Below, piece by piece: positions 43,551 through 52,945 of a stretch of DNA of 64,000 nucleotides. Each line of letters starts with the position of its first letter. The first letter of the stretch is position 1. The position numbers and the translations under genes were made by a program. Below the pieces are notes generated by a model that saw nothing but the letters and a program-made list of their open reading frames with translations, ran no database searches and had not been told where the DNA came from. Source of the DNA: CAVQCX01 sp963775335 (GTDB lineage: Bacteria; Pseudomonadota; Gammaproteobacteria; Chromatiales; Chromatiaceae); the NCBI GenBank assembly GCA_963775335.1, contig CAVZIJ010000003.1, positions 1,302,001 through 1,366,000 of the forward strand, written 5' to 3'.

Positions 43551-44252
43551 TTAATCCGCTAGCGCCACGTACACGTTCTGCACGTCGTCGTCCGCGTCCA
43601 CCGCATCGAGGAAGGCCTCCACATCGGCGCGCTCGGCCTCGGTCAGGCTGACCGGATTCTTGGGTCGGTAGCCGAGCTGGGCGGACTCCACCGTGAAGCC
43701 GAAATCCGGCAAGGCGCGGCAGACCGCGTCGAGATCACCGGGGTCGGTGTAGAACCAGGTCGTGCCCTCCTCGCCGGGCTCGAAATCCGAGGCACCCGCC
43801 TCGATGGCGGCCAGCTCCGCGTCCGCGCCCTCGGCCTCGGGGCCGGCCTCGATCATGCCCAGGTAGTCGAAGTCCCAGGACACCGAGCCCGAGGCGCCGA
43901 GCTGGCCCTTGCGAAACAGCACCCGGATGCTGGAGGCGGTGCGGTTGGCGTTGTCGGTGAGGCACTCCACGATCACCGGCACCCGGTGCGGCCCGAAGCC
44001 CTCGTAGGTGAGCTTCTCGTAGCTCACGCCCTCGCTGGCCAGGCCTGCGCCCTTCTTGATGGCTCGCTCGATGTTGTCTTTGGGCATCGAGCACTTCTTG
44101 GCCTGGTCCACCGCCAGGCGCAGGCGCGGATTCATCGCAGGATCCCCGCCGTTGCGTGCCGCGACCATGATCTCCTTGGCGAGCTTGGTGAACAACCGAC
44201 CCCGGGCGGTGGCGGCCGCCTCTTTACCCTTGGCTTTCCACTGGGCACCCAT
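43551..44252 (-). CDS. YebC/PmpR family DNA-binding regulatory protein
   Basis: A 233-residue protein starting MGAQWKAKGKEAAATARGRL, slightly different from the usual MAGHSKWANIKHRK form. FTKLAKEIMVAARNGGDP, AKKCSMPKDNIERAIKKG, YEKLTYEGFGPHRVPVIVECLTDNANRT and FRKGQLGASGSVSWDF are family hallmarks. YebC-type proteins act as transcription regulators and some as translation factors for proline stretches. The variant N-terminus suggests the paralogous YebC-II-like group. An open extension upstream lacks a ribosome site. Confidence 0.9.
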   Translation of the reverse strand: MGAQWKAKGKEAAATARGRLFTKLAKEIMVAARNGGDPAMNPRLRLAVDQAKKCSMPKDNIERAIKKGAGLASEGVSYEKLTYEGFGPHRVPVIVECLTDNANRTASSIRVLFRKGQLGASGSVSWDFDYLGMIEAGPEAEGADAELAAIEAGASDFEPGEEGTTWFYTDPGDLDAVCRALPDFGFTVESAQLGYRPKNPVSLTEAERADVEAFLDAVDADDDVQNVYVALAD

Positions 44253-44615
44253 CGTTGCGTTCTCTTTGGCGTCTCTTGTGCTTCGCAAGCCGGCCCCGGA
44301 GCCGGACCGTACAGGTTCTTCCAGAAGGCGACGCGGCAGCGGCGCCGCGATCACGCGGCGCAAACGGTCCGCCACGGCGCGAATCATAATCGCAAAACGC
44401 CCCAAGGCCCACCCGGCCGGCTTCGCTAAGTGCGGGTGGAGCCCGTCCTTGAACACTCCTCGAGCTCTACTGTCGCCGGCCGAAGAATGCTTCGTTCAGG
44501 TCCTGTTATCGCGGTCCATCCTTCCCGACCCCGAAGACCTCTCCTCTCTCTTCATTGGACCCCCCGGGTCATGGCCCAATCTGCTTCGCCTCCCAATATG
44601 CCCGGATGTGCCTCT
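44253..44615. other. Intergenic stretch between YebC and VOC genes
   Basis: About 360 bases with no recognisable gene. The YebC-type promoter should lie here. I looked for a second attC-like site after the VOC gene and did not find one. Confidence 0.4.
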
Positions 44616-45038
44616 TCACTCGCCGGGAAGCATCTCCGGATTCCATGCCACCTCCCATAGATGCTGGTCCAGATCCTGGAAGTAGCCCGCATAGCCACCC
44701 CAGAAGGTATCCTGCGCGGGCTTGACGACAACACCTCCAGCGACCTCGGCCTGAGCCATCACTACATCTACCTCGGCCATCGAGCTCACGTTGTGCGCCA
44801 GACAAAAGTCAGTCGGACTCGGTCCGCTAACGGGGATACCCGAGTCATGCGAAAGACTCATACGAGGCCAAAGTGCCAACCGCAGACCCGACTGCAGCTC
44901 GAAGAACGCCACTGCCCCGTGCTCGAACTGTGTACCGACTATGCCTGCTGTCTCCAACCCAAGGCCATCTCTATAGAAACCCACAGACTTCTCGAGATCA
45001 TCGACACCAAGCGTAATCAGGGTGATACGAGGCTTCAT
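44616..45038 (-). CDS. VOC (glyoxalase/bleomycin resistance) family protein
   Basis: A 140-residue protein of two beta-alpha-beta-beta-beta modules: RITLITLGVDDLEKSVGFYRDGLGL, an antiparallel centre FEHGAVAFFELQSGLRLALW, and GGYAGYFQDLDQHLWEVAWNP with the metal-binding Glu of the family. Enzyme activity cannot be assigned. The start may be this ATG or the one ending at 45059, which lies inside a GTTATGC core directly after a possible attC site. GC is lower than in the neighbours, consistent with acquisition. Confidence 0.85.
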   Translation of the reverse strand: MKPRITLITLGVDDLEKSVGFYRDGLGLETAGIVGTQFEHGAVAFFELQSGLRLALWPRMSLSHDSGIPVSGPSPTDFCLAHNVSSMAEVDVVMAQAEVAGGVVVKPAQDTFWGGYAGYFQDLDQHLWEVAWNPEMLPGE

Positions 45039-45055
45039 GGCGCTGTCCTGGTGAG

Positions 45056-45161
45056 GCATAACGAGCCCTGAGTCGAGTTGCGCGCAGCACAGCGGGCACC
45101 GAGCGAGCCGAGACGCTGCCGGCTACCCCCGCCGCCCGCGACCTGCAAAGCTTTGTTGGGC
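45056..45161 (-). other. Possible integron attC-like site
   Basis: On the minus strand GCCCAAC (45161-45155, fits RYYYAAC) and GTTATGC (45062-45056, one step off GTTRRRY) bracket 106 bp of imperfectly self-complementary sequence, and the VOC gene begins immediately after the second core. This is the geometry of a gene-cassette junction. No integrase or second site is visible, so the call is tentative. Confidence 0.35.
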
Positions 45162-45188
45162 GCCCGCATTCGCCTCAATGAAATGGGG

Positions 45189-45476
45189 TCAGGTCTTGCA
45201 ATCAAGCATCCTGTCGGAATCAGCTTCGAGCCAGCGAACGGCTCGACTGACTGTCGAATAGTGCACTCCGAAATGCTCCGCGATCTCCTGCATGGTGTAA
45301 ACACCCGCAGCGAAGGCGCGCGCCATCGCTCCCCGGCGGCTCGGGTAACGTCTCGCAAACCAGTCCAGCGGCTTCGCCAGCGGGCGGCGCTGCGCCCGCG
45401 GAACCTCTCTCAACGCCTCCGACGGCTTGCCACTAAGTGCGTGCCTCTCCGCGAAGCCCTCTCTACCGAGAAACAC
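45189..45476 (-). pseudogene. C-terminal remnant of a RAYT-type transposase
   Basis: Reads FLGREGFAERHALSGKP, PRAQRRPLAKPLDWFARRYP and ends TMQEIAEHFGVHYSTVSRAV ... RMLDCKT: the helix-turn-helix tail found at the end of RAYT (TnpA-REP) proteins. The catalytic Y1 domain is absent. GGGGTCAGGTCTTGCAATC follows its stop, a typical RAYT-associated end motif. Confidence 0.7.
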
Positions 45477-45577
45477 TTGGTGGCGCAGTCCACCCCATAT
45501 GCTCGGCTCACCGACCCCCGCAGCGACCTAAGCCGCATACCCCGCCCGGGCCCTCGCCCGCGCCTTTTTCGGGCGGA

Positions 45578-46729
45578 TCAGGAGTGGAAATGCTTGTGTG
45601 AATGCTCGACCCCGCCCGTGTGCGAATGGCGGTGGGAGTGGCTGGTGTACCCGTAGCGCTCCTCGAACCGGCCTAGATGCCAGATACCCACCGAGAGCGC
45701 CCAGGCTGACAGGAAGATCCCGACGATCACATAGCCCAGGGCGCCGAAATCCAGGCTCGCGATGGTGTCGGCGAGGGGGCCTTGCAGGCCCAGCAGGTGA
45801 ATCATCACCTGCAGCAGCTCGATGGTCCCGATCACCAGTGCGACGGCGACCGAGAGTCCGGTGATGGTGGTGTTGTAGTAGATCTTGCGCAGCGGGTTGG
45901 AGAAAGCCCAGTTGTAGGCCTTGACCATCAGGACGCCGTCGGTGGTGTCCATCAACGACATCCCGGCCGCGAACAGCACCGGCAGCGACAGCACCGCCGG
46001 CGCCGGCAGGTTCCCGGCCGACGCCCCAGCGGTGATTACGAGCAGCCCGACCTCGGAGGCCGTATCGAAGCCCAGGCCGAACAGCAGGCCCAGGGGATAC
46101 ATCTGCCAGCTGTGATTGATGATCCGCTGCAGCCTCCCGCCGAACAGTCGGTTCATGAAGCCGCGCTGTTTCAGCAGCTCTTCGACGTGGGTGTGATTGT
46201 GCCGGCCGGTCTTCGCCTGGCCCCAGGCCTTGAGGATATCCAGCAGCACCAGGAGGTTGAGCACCCCGATGATCCACAGGAAGATGCCCGAGACGCCGGC
46301 GCCGATGATTCCGCCCAGGCTCTGCAGCTGAGGCAGCTCGGTCTTGACCGCGGTGGCCGAGACGAGGATCGCCGCGGCCAGGGTGAAGACGATCGTGGAG
46401 TGCCCCAACGAGAAGAAGAATCCGATGCCCAGAGGCCGCTTCCCCTTCTGCAGCAGGTAGCGGATGGTATCGTCGACCGCCGAGATGTGATCGGCGTCGA
46501 AGGCATGGCGTAGCCCGAGCAGATAGGCCACGACCCCCAGCCCCGCAAGGGTCGGATAACGCGCCGAGTAGAACAGGAACAGGCCCCAACCGATCAGGTG
46601 CAGCAGAACGATGACGCCGTAGAGCCCGCTCAGGCGTACCCACTCCAGCCGGGTGAAGACGAGCCGCGCAGGCTCCCCCCCCGTCGGTACAAGGGGCACC
46701 GCAATCGCCGAGACATCGTCGCCGTTCAT
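45578..46729 (-). CDS. Nickel/cobalt transporter of the NiCoT (HoxN/NixA) family
   Basis: A 383-residue membrane protein with the NiCoT signature helix II GLRHAFDADHISAVDDTIR, then FFFSLGHSTIVFTLA and the LGFDTASEVGLLV motif. The N-terminus is cytosolic and the C-terminal tail is His-rich (SHSHRHSHTGGVEHSHKHFHS), a metal-binding extension. It imports Ni2+ and/or Co2+ for hydrogenase, urease or cobalamin enzymes. AAGGAGTCC precedes the ATG. The second MITE copy lies 69 bases upstream and could influence expression. Confidence 0.93.
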   Translation of the reverse strand: MNGDDVSAIAVPLVPTGGEPARLVFTRLEWVRLSGLYGVIVLLHLIGWGLFLFYSARYPTLAGLGVVAYLLGLRHAFDADHISAVDDTIRYLLQKGKRPLGIGFFFSLGHSTIVFTLAAAILVSATAVKTELPQLQSLGGIIGAGVSGIFLWIIGVLNLLVLLDILKAWGQAKTGRHNHTHVEELLKQRGFMNRLFGGRLQRIINHSWQMYPLGLLFGLGFDTASEVGLLVITAGASAGNLPAPAVLSLPVLFAAGMSLMDTTDGVLMVKAYNWAFSNPLRKIYYNTTITGLSVAVALVIGTIELLQVMIHLLGLQGPLADTIASLDFGALGYVIVGIFLSAWALSVGIWHLGRFEERYGYTSHSHRHSHTGGVEHSHKHFHS

Positions 46730-46797
46730 CCCAGGACTCCTTCGAGGCCGGGGCCCGACGCGCGGCCGGCCGCCGCTCAGGCACCGCCTCTTGGCCA

Positions 46798-46958
46798 GGG
46801 GCTGTTGACAATTGCCGTTCGCGGTCCGATTACGGCCCTTGTCCGCGCTGACGGTGTTGCGGCTCGTCGCAATAGATCCACTATTCCTCCTCACCGCGCC
46901 TTGTCAGCACAAAAAATCGCTCGCAATCGCCCTCGCTCAGACATATGTCAACAGCCCC
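46798..46958. mobile_element. MITE-like element, copy 2 (161 bp)
   Basis: Inverted relative to copy 1 at 4199-4359, same length and about 96% identical by eye. Termini GGGGCTGTTGACA and TGTCAACAGCCCC. It lies in the promoter region of the Ni/Co transporter, directly beside a perfect hairpin. Confidence 0.8.
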
Positions 46959-46977
46959 TAGGCGGAAGCCCGCCTAG
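46958..46977. repeat. 8-bp hairpin at the MITE border
   Basis: CTAGGCGG and CCGCCTAG pair perfectly around an AAGC loop. The first base is shared with the MITE end, so the element may have inserted at the foot of a pre-existing hairpin. It has no U-run. Confidence 0.5.
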
Positions 46978-47085
46978 TGTAGCGCTCCGACACGCCGCGG
47001 GGTTATCGCAGCGGCCATGAAAAGTGCTCGCACAGGCGGCCGATCAGTGATCCGAGGTGCCAAGACGCACCGGGGCGCCCGACGC

Positions 47086-48825
47086 TCAAAGCTCGAAGAC
47101 CAGGAGCCAGGCCATAGCGATGGCGACCGTGATCAGCATGGGCACCATGGCCACCCGGATGAAGTCCATGAACGCGACAGGGTGTCCGGCCTTCTCGGCC
47201 AGCCCGACCGTGACCACGTTGGCGCTCGCACCGATCAGGGTGCCGTTGCCGCCCAGACAGGCGCCCAGCGCCAGCGCCCACCACAGCACCGAGCCGTGGA
47301 TGCCCGGGATGGACGTGTTCAGATAGGCCACGATCGGCAGCATGGTCGCCGTGAAAGGGATGTTGTCGATGACCGCGGAAAGGATGGCCGAGACCCAGAT
47401 GATCAGTACCACCGCCAGCACCGCCGAGCCGCGGGAGGCTGCGCGGACCCAGTCCGCGACCACCTGGATGAGCCCGGTCTGCTCCGCCCCGGCGACCAGG
47501 ATGAACAGCATCATGAAGAAGACCAGGGTCGGCCACTCGACCTCACGCTCCACCATCTCCACGATGTGCACGCCGCTCACCACCAGCAGCAACGAGGCCC
47601 CGGCCATGGCCGCGATGCTGGGCTCCATGTGCAGACTGCCGTGCACCACGAAGAGCGCGACGGTCAGCAGCAGGATGATGCCCCCTTTGATCAGGAGCGG
47701 CTTGTCGGTGATCCGATATTCCTCGCGCAGGCGCGCGGTCATCGCAGGCACGTCCGCCACCTTGGCGGCGTGATAGTCCTTGCGGAACCAGAGCACGAAG
47801 TACACGGAGGCCACCGCCAGCCCGATGAAGCACACCAGGCTCAGGTGCTCGACGAAGTCCATGAAGGTCAGGCTCGCGTAAGAGCCGATCATGATGTTCG
47901 GCGGGTCCCCGATCAGCGTCGCCGTACCCCCGACGTTGGAGGCGAACACCTCGGGCAGCAGGAACGCGATTGGGTTGATGCCCAGCGCCAAGGCGATCTC
48001 GATGGTCACCGGCACGATCAGCAGCATGGTCGTGACGTTGTCCAGAAAGGCCGAAGTGACCGCTGTGACGAACATAAGCAGCACGGACAAGGCATAGATG
48101 TTGCCCCGGGCCATCTGGAAAGACTTGTAGGCCGTCCATTGGAAGACCCCGGTCTTCTTGAGCACCCCGACGATGATCATCATCGCCATGAGCAGGAAGA
48201 TCACGTTGCCGTCGATGGCGCGCATGGCCTCTTCGAAGGTGAGCACGCGATAGCCCGGATCGAAGGTTCCCATCGTGTAGCTGACGAACAGGAGAATCGA
48301 GGCCCCCACCAACGCGGCCAGCGTGCGGTGCATCATCTCGAAAGCGATGAAGATGTAGACGGCGATCAGCACCGCCGCGGCAATCCAGAAACCGGGCGAG
48401 AAATTGCGCGCGAGGATCAGGCTGAGGTGGGTGAGAAAGTGCCGGTCACCATCGGTATCGGCTTGCTCGACGAGGACATGCGACAGGGCGACCGGCCCGA
48501 CGGTCTTGTAAGACGACCGAGCAACGCTCACCTTTACGGTGGCCGCGGGCAGCGTCCCGCGAGGGAACCGCAGCTCCGCTTCGTAGGTGCCGCTGCTGCC
48601 GGTCGTCACATCGGCGGGCTCGGCCAGCGGCTTGCCGTTCAGGAAGAAGCTCAGGTCGGCGTCCTTGATCCCCTTGCCTTGGGCGTTGGCAACGGTACCG
48701 GATACGATCAGGATGTCCGAGGGTGCGGTGCCGGCCGTGCCCTCGGCGCTCGCGACCAGCGGCAGCCACAGCCCCGCCAGGACGACCGTCGCACCCGCCA
48801 ACCGACGCAACCAGCACATATTCAT
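47086..48825 (-). CDS. SLC13/ArsB-type anion permease with N-terminal secreted domain
   Basis: A 579-residue protein. A signal sequence (LAGATVVLAGLWLPLVASA) is followed by an Ig-like/carboxypeptidase-regulatory-like domain of about 80 residues (ILIVSGTVANAQGKGIKDAD ... SSGTYEAELRFPRG). Then comes an ion-transporter superfamily permease of about 11 helices with duplicated motifs VTSAFLDNVTTMLLIVP and ILSAVIDNIPFTATMLPIV and the FASNVGGTATLIGDPPNIMIG region. Substrates in the superfamily include arsenite, dicarboxylates and Na+/H+. The starting ATG-AAT-ATG has AAGG upstream. The extracytoplasmic domain is an unusual addition. Confidence 0.87.
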   Translation of the reverse strand: MNMCWLRRLAGATVVLAGLWLPLVASAEGTAGTAPSDILIVSGTVANAQGKGIKDADLSFFLNGKPLAEPADVTTGSSGTYEAELRFPRGTLPAATVKVSVARSSYKTVGPVALSHVLVEQADTDGDRHFLTHLSLILARNFSPGFWIAAAVLIAVYIFIAFEMMHRTLAALVGASILLFVSYTMGTFDPGYRVLTFEEAMRAIDGNVIFLLMAMMIIVGVLKKTGVFQWTAYKSFQMARGNIYALSVLLMFVTAVTSAFLDNVTTMLLIVPVTIEIALALGINPIAFLLPEVFASNVGGTATLIGDPPNIMIGSYASLTFMDFVEHLSLVCFIGLAVASVYFVLWFRKDYHAAKVADVPAMTARLREEYRITDKPLLIKGGIILLLTVALFVVHGSLHMEPSIAAMAGASLLLVVSGVHIVEMVEREVEWPTLVFFMMLFILVAGAEQTGLIQVVADWVRAASRGSAVLAVVLIIWVSAILSAVIDNIPFTATMLPIVAYLNTSIPGIHGSVLWWALALGACLGGNGTLIGASANVVTVGLAEKAGHPVAFMDFIRVAMVPMLITVAIAMAWLLVFEL

Positions 48826-49313
48826 CAGCGTTTCTTGCCTTTTTCTGGGACGGATTGACCGAAGTCCCCCGAGCCACGGGGCCAACAGCCGGGGCCGCGA
48901 GCCATGCAAGCGAGCTCACCCGCCGGACCTTCGGTGCGGGCGGCGCACGCACGATGTGGACATAGCAATAACGAGGCCACCCCCCGCGGGCTCCGGCCAG
49001 ACAAGCCTCGCGGCACCGGCCGCGCGACCCGCACCTTCCAAACGGGGACAGATGGTATTCGCGCGGCGCGCGAGGCGGCAAGAGCTTCACCGAAGCCCCC
49101 GACCCCGCGGTCACCCGATCGCACGAGACCCCCGTCACCGTCTTCGTTTCGTAAGGTTTTGTGTCCCGGGTCGCATTTCCATACGCCGAGTGCAGGTTTT
49201 CGTGCGTTCGTTACGCTTTTCCCCCGCTCAGTCCGCTAGTCTCCGCCCCGCCGTCGTCAAGAAGAAAAAACTCGCGCTGTCCACGGGACAGCCAACTCTC
49301 AGGAGACCAGACC
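48826..49313. other. Divergent intergenic region
   Basis: About 490 bases between the permease and the cytochrome genes, with no gene recognised. The right part (49140-49260) is relatively T-rich (GTAAGGTTTTGTG, GTTACGCTTTT) and may hold the cytochrome promoter; CAGGAGACC is its ribosome site. Confidence 0.4.
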
Positions 49314-52300
49314 ATGGCCATACCACAGCAGACCCATACGACCGGTGCGCGTTGTCCGCTCCCCGCATCTCCGGGATGGGGCACCGCCGGAGACGAAGGA
49401 TTCCAGCCAGGTACCCCGTCAGGGATCGCCGAAGCTCTTCCCGTCAATCGACCGACGAGCGCCATTCAAAGGCGGCGGCAAAGCGGCCGCCGCTCAGCCG
49501 CATCCACAGTCGTTTGCGGGTGTCTCGCACTGGCATTGGGCATGGCCGGCTCCGACGCCGCCCAGGCCGCCCGTCGATTCGGCGGCGGAGTATCCCTGAC
49601 ATCCTCGGAGGAAGGCTCTTCCAGCCAGCTCACCATCTCCAGCGCCAGCTGGAGCAGTCGCCGCAGCCGCCTTTCGGTCTCGGGGTCCGGCACGGCCCGG
49701 GCCACCGTTCAGGTCGTCAACGCCTACGACCCCGGACAGACGCTGGGCAGCGCGAGCGTGAGCAGCCGCGGCAGTAGCTGGTCGCTCACCGTGTCGCAGC
49801 CCTCTCCCGTGCCTTGCCGGGTGCGCGCGATCCAGTCCAACGGTCAGACCGCCGAGCGCGACGTCAGTGGGGCCCCCTCGACCTGCTCGCCCAAGGCGCC
49901 GACAGCCAACCAGCCGCCGGTCGCCCACGCCAACGGCCCCTACAGCGGCACGGTCGGCCAGGCGGTGAGCTTCAGCAGCGCCGGCTCGAGCGATCCGGAC
50001 GGCAGCATCGTCGCCTATGCCTGGAGCTTCGGCGATGGCGGCACCAGTAGCCAGGCCAACCCCACTCACACCTATGGCAGCGCCGGCACCTACAGCGTCA
50101 GCCTGACGGTGACCGACAACGACGGCGCCAAGGCCAGCGACTCGACCAGCGCCAACATCACCACCACGACGCCGAGCAACCAACCGCCCGTGGCGCACGC
50201 CAACGGCCCCTACAGCGGCACGGCCGGCCAGGCGGTGGGCTTCAGCAGTGCCGGCTCGAGCGATCCGGACGGCAGCATCGTCGCCTATGCCTGGAGCTTC
50301 GGCGACGGCGGTACCAGTAGCCAGGCCAACCCCACGCACACCTATGGCAGCGCCGGCACCTATACCGTGGGCCTGACGGTCACCGACAACAACGGGGCCA
50401 AGGCCAGCGATGCGACCACGGCGAGCATCCAGGGCAGCGTGAGCACCCCCAACGTCTCGATCAACTCCACCAGCCAGGGCTCGGTGGGGGTCAACGCCAC
50501 TGTGGTCGCCCAGCAGCCGAGCCTGGGCAACAGCGGCAACTACAGCGTGCTGGCGATCAATGATCTGGGCATGCACTGCGGGGATCTCGACACCCGGGTA
50601 GCGAGCATCCTGCCGCCCTTCCAGGTGCTGCTGGCGCAGGTCATCCAGAAGGGCAGCCAGCCGGTGCTCAACCCCGCCGGGGTAAGTCTGTATTACTCGG
50701 CGGCGGCCAACCCCAACGACCCGATCCTCGGCAAGAGCGGGGTGCTCAATGGCCTGCGGAGTGACGGCAGCACCTACAAGACCAACTTCTGGGCCACGGT
50801 GGCCGAGGGCGCCTACGATCCGTTCTACCCGGCGCTGGTCACCCCGCTGCTCAGCGGGCTGGCCGGAGCCACGGTGCCAGTGACCCCGGACGTGGGTCTG
50901 CCGGTGCCCAATGTGGAAGACCTGTTCATCGGCCCCGACGGCAAGGTCGAGAGCGGCGATGAATTCCTCAGCGCCAGCCAGCACACCATGCCGGGGCTGT
51001 CCAATCCCTACATCGTCAACCTGCCCCAGCAGCTCAAGGAGCACTACACCAACAAGCCGTTCTTCGTGAACTTCCCCTTCGGCTACGTGGCCGACGGGGT
51101 GAACTGGTACGAAGGAGCGGGCACGCCCTTCAGCGCCTTCGATGACTTCGGGCGCGAGAACCCCTACCCGCTGGTACAGGTACAGGCGAAAAGCGGCAAC
51201 ACCACGGTGGCCACGCTGGACACGGTGCTGCCGATCTCGGGCGAGGCGAGCTGCACCAACTGTCACTCCGATCCAGCCGACGTGCCCGACAGCCGCACCA
51301 GCGAGCCCACCGATGAGCTCACCAACGCCGGGCTGCCGGTGCTCACCAGCCTGGACGATCCCGACCCCAGCATGCCGCACGAGGTCAGCGTGGAGTATGC
51401 CGCCGATGTGAACATCCTGCGCCTGCATGACCTCAAGCAGGGGGCGCGGTACGTGGACACCGCCGGGCAGGCTGCCGCCTGCGACATCCAGGCCAACGCC
51501 GGCCTGGGCGATGCCAACTGTCTGAGCAACCAGGCGCTGGTGCAGCACAAGCCGGTGGTCTGCCAGGTCTGTCACTACACCCCGGCGCTGGACCTGGCCC
51601 AGGTCGGTCCGGTCTCGGGTCCCCCCGGCACCGATGCCAACGGGCGCAACCAGCTGCCCCACGAGTCCAACTCGCGGGTGATGCACCACTTCCACGGCCA
51701 GCTCACCAGCCTGTTCCCGGCCATGCCGGCGCCCATCCAGGGGGCCAACGGCACCATCACCAACCAGAGCCAGCGCCTGACGGTGTTGCAGAACACCTGC
51801 TACCAGTGCCACCCGGGCAAGAACACCCAGTGCCTGCGAGGCGCCATGTTCAACGCCGGGATGCTGTGCAACGACTGCCACGGCGACATGCTGCAGGTCG
51901 GCAACGACTTCTCCAAGAACGTCTCGCCAGCCAACCCCGGCGCCTTCGTGCTCAACCAGGGTAACTTCTACACCCCCGGCAGTGCCCAGCCGCGGGTGCC
52001 CTGGGCCAACGAGCCGAGCTGCGGCTCCTGCCACACCGGGGATGCCAGCAGCAACCTCGCCGGCACCTCCGGCACGCTGGTCAACACAGTGGACACCAAC
52101 GGCAACACCGACGGCATCCGGCTGCGCCAGGCCTGGCGCACGGGCGATGCCAAGGCCACCCCGATCGTGCCGACCAACAAGCGCTTCGCCGAGCCGGCGG
52201 TGGCGGCGAGCTTCAACGGCTTTGCCAACCCGGCCGCGGGCAATCCCCGGCTGTATCGGGTGAGCACCGGCCACGGCGGGGTGATGTGCGAGGGCTGTCA

Positions 52301-52721
52301 CGGGGCGACCCATGCCGAGTGGCCCAATGCCAACCCGGCGAGCAACGACAACCTCAGCGCCAGTGAGCTGCAGGGCCATACCGGCACCATCATCGAGTGC
52401 AGCACCTGCCACGGCACGGCCATGGACAGCCAGGTGACCCTCAACGGTCCCCACGGCATGCACCCGGTGGGCAACGACACCAGTGTGGCGAGCGGCTCGG
52501 CCGCCGGTGCGCGGGTGAGCTTCGTGGCCGGGGGTCATGACAATCTCGCCGAAGGCAATAGTGTGGCCTGTGCCGCCTGTCACGGCGGGGGCACCCGCAG
52601 TGCCAACCAGGGCACGGTGCTGTCGGTGACCAAGAAGGATCGGCAACTGCACGGGCGGCTCATCCCCGCGGGCACGCCGATCGGCTGCAGCCTCTGCCAC
52701 AGCGGCAGCGGCGGGGGCTGA
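49314..52721 (+). CDS. Secreted nine-haem cytochrome c with two PKD domains
   Basis: A 1135-residue exported protein with a long N-terminal leader (hydrophobic core VVCGCLALALGMAGSDAAQA near residue 75). Then a small beta domain, two almost identical PKD domains (PPVAHANGPYSGT to GAKAS, near residues 200-375) and a C-terminal redox part beginning YSVLAINDLGMHC. Nine CxxCH haem sites are present: CTNCH, CQVCH, CYQCH, CNDCH, CGSCH, CEGCH, CSTCH, CAACH and CSLCH. Distal His ligands are plentiful. It is likely a periplasmic or surface electron carrier; PKD domains suggest an extracellular location. The terminator at 52761 ends the transcript. Confidence 0.9.
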   Translation: MAIPQQTHTTGARCPLPASPGWGTAGDEGFQPGTPSGIAEALPVNRPTSAIQRRRQSGRRSAASTVVCGCLALALGMAGSDAAQAARRFGGGVSLTSSEEGSSSQLTISSASWSSRRSRLSVSGSGTARATVQVVNAYDPGQTLGSASVSSRGSSWSLTVSQPSPVPCRVRAIQSNGQTAERDVSGAPSTCSPKAPTANQPPVAHANGPYSGTVGQAVSFSSAGSSDPDGSIVAYAWSFGDGGTSSQANPTHTYGSAGTYSVSLTVTDNDGAKASDSTSANITTTTPSNQPPVAHANGPYSGTAGQAVGFSSAGSSDPDGSIVAYAWSFGDGGTSSQANPTHTYGSAGTYTVGLTVTDNNGAKASDATTASIQGSVSTPNVSINSTSQGSVGVNATVVAQQPSLGNSGNYSVLAINDLGMHCGDLDTRVASILPPFQVLLAQVIQKGSQPVLNPAGVSLYYSAAANPNDPILGKSGVLNGLRSDGSTYKTNFWATVAEGAYDPFYPALVTPLLSGLAGATVPVTPDVGLPVPNVEDLFIGPDGKVESGDEFLSASQHTMPGLSNPYIVNLPQQLKEHYTNKPFFVNFPFGYVADGVNWYEGAGTPFSAFDDFGRENPYPLVQVQAKSGNTTVATLDTVLPISGEASCTNCHSDPADVPDSRTSEPTDELTNAGLPVLTSLDDPDPSMPHEVSVEYAADVNILRLHDLKQGARYVDTAGQAAACDIQANAGLGDANCLSNQALVQHKPVVCQVCHYTPALDLAQVGPVSGPPGTDANGRNQLPHESNSRVMHHFHGQLTSLFPAMPAPIQGANGTITNQSQRLTVLQNTCYQCHPGKNTQCLRGAMFNAGMLCNDCHGDMLQVGNDFSKNVSPANPGAFVLNQGNFYTPGSAQPRVPWANEPSCGSCHTGDASSNLAGTSGTLVNTVDTNGNTDGIRLRQAWRTGDAKATPIVPTNKRFAEPAVAASFNGFANPAAGNPRLYRVSTGHGGVMCEGCHGATHAEWPNANPASNDNLSASELQGHTGTIIECSTCHGTAMDSQVTLNGPHGMHPVGNDTSVASGSAAGARVSFVAGGHDNLAEGNSVACAACHGGGTRSANQGTVLSVTKKDRQLHGRLIPAGTPIGCSLCHSGSGGG
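49909..50440 (+). repeat. Tandem duplication encoding two near-identical PKD domains
   Basis: Two direct units of 270 bp (starting about 49909 and 50179) share long identical DNA stretches, for example around GGCAGCATCGTCGCCTATGC. Identity at the DNA level indicates recent duplication or gene conversion rather than ancient domain divergence. Confidence 0.85.
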
Positions 52722-52760
52722 GCGCCCACCGCCCGGCGGCAGGGAGGCCGCCCCCTCGCG

Positions 52761-52789
52761 CCCCGCCGGCCCCCCCGGCGGGGCTTTCT
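52761..52789 (+). terminator. Intrinsic terminator after the cytochrome gene
   Basis: CCCCGCCGG and CCGGCGGGG form a 9-bp stem around CCCCC and are followed by CTTTCTC. It lies 40 bases after the cytochrome stop. Confidence 0.8.
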
Positions 52790-52945
52790 CGTCTCAAGCG
52801 GCTGCGGTGACCGGAGGCAGGTCGCTTGGCGGGAGGCCGGTCTCCAGGGGGTGCCCCTCACCGGAGGCAGCGGCCGGAGAAGCGGCATGGTTGCCGCCAT
52901 CCCGGCCCAGCTCACCGAAACCCGGCAGAGACAGGAATGTCGCTT

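Noticed and set aside
46958..46977. Intrinsic terminator at the MITE border
   Set aside because: The stem is perfect but no U-run follows on either strand.
49494..52700. 1068-codon minus-strand open frame
   Set aside because: Antisense to the PKD cytochrome, whose nine CxxCH motifs and PKD repeats prove the plus strand; the minus product is low-complexity.
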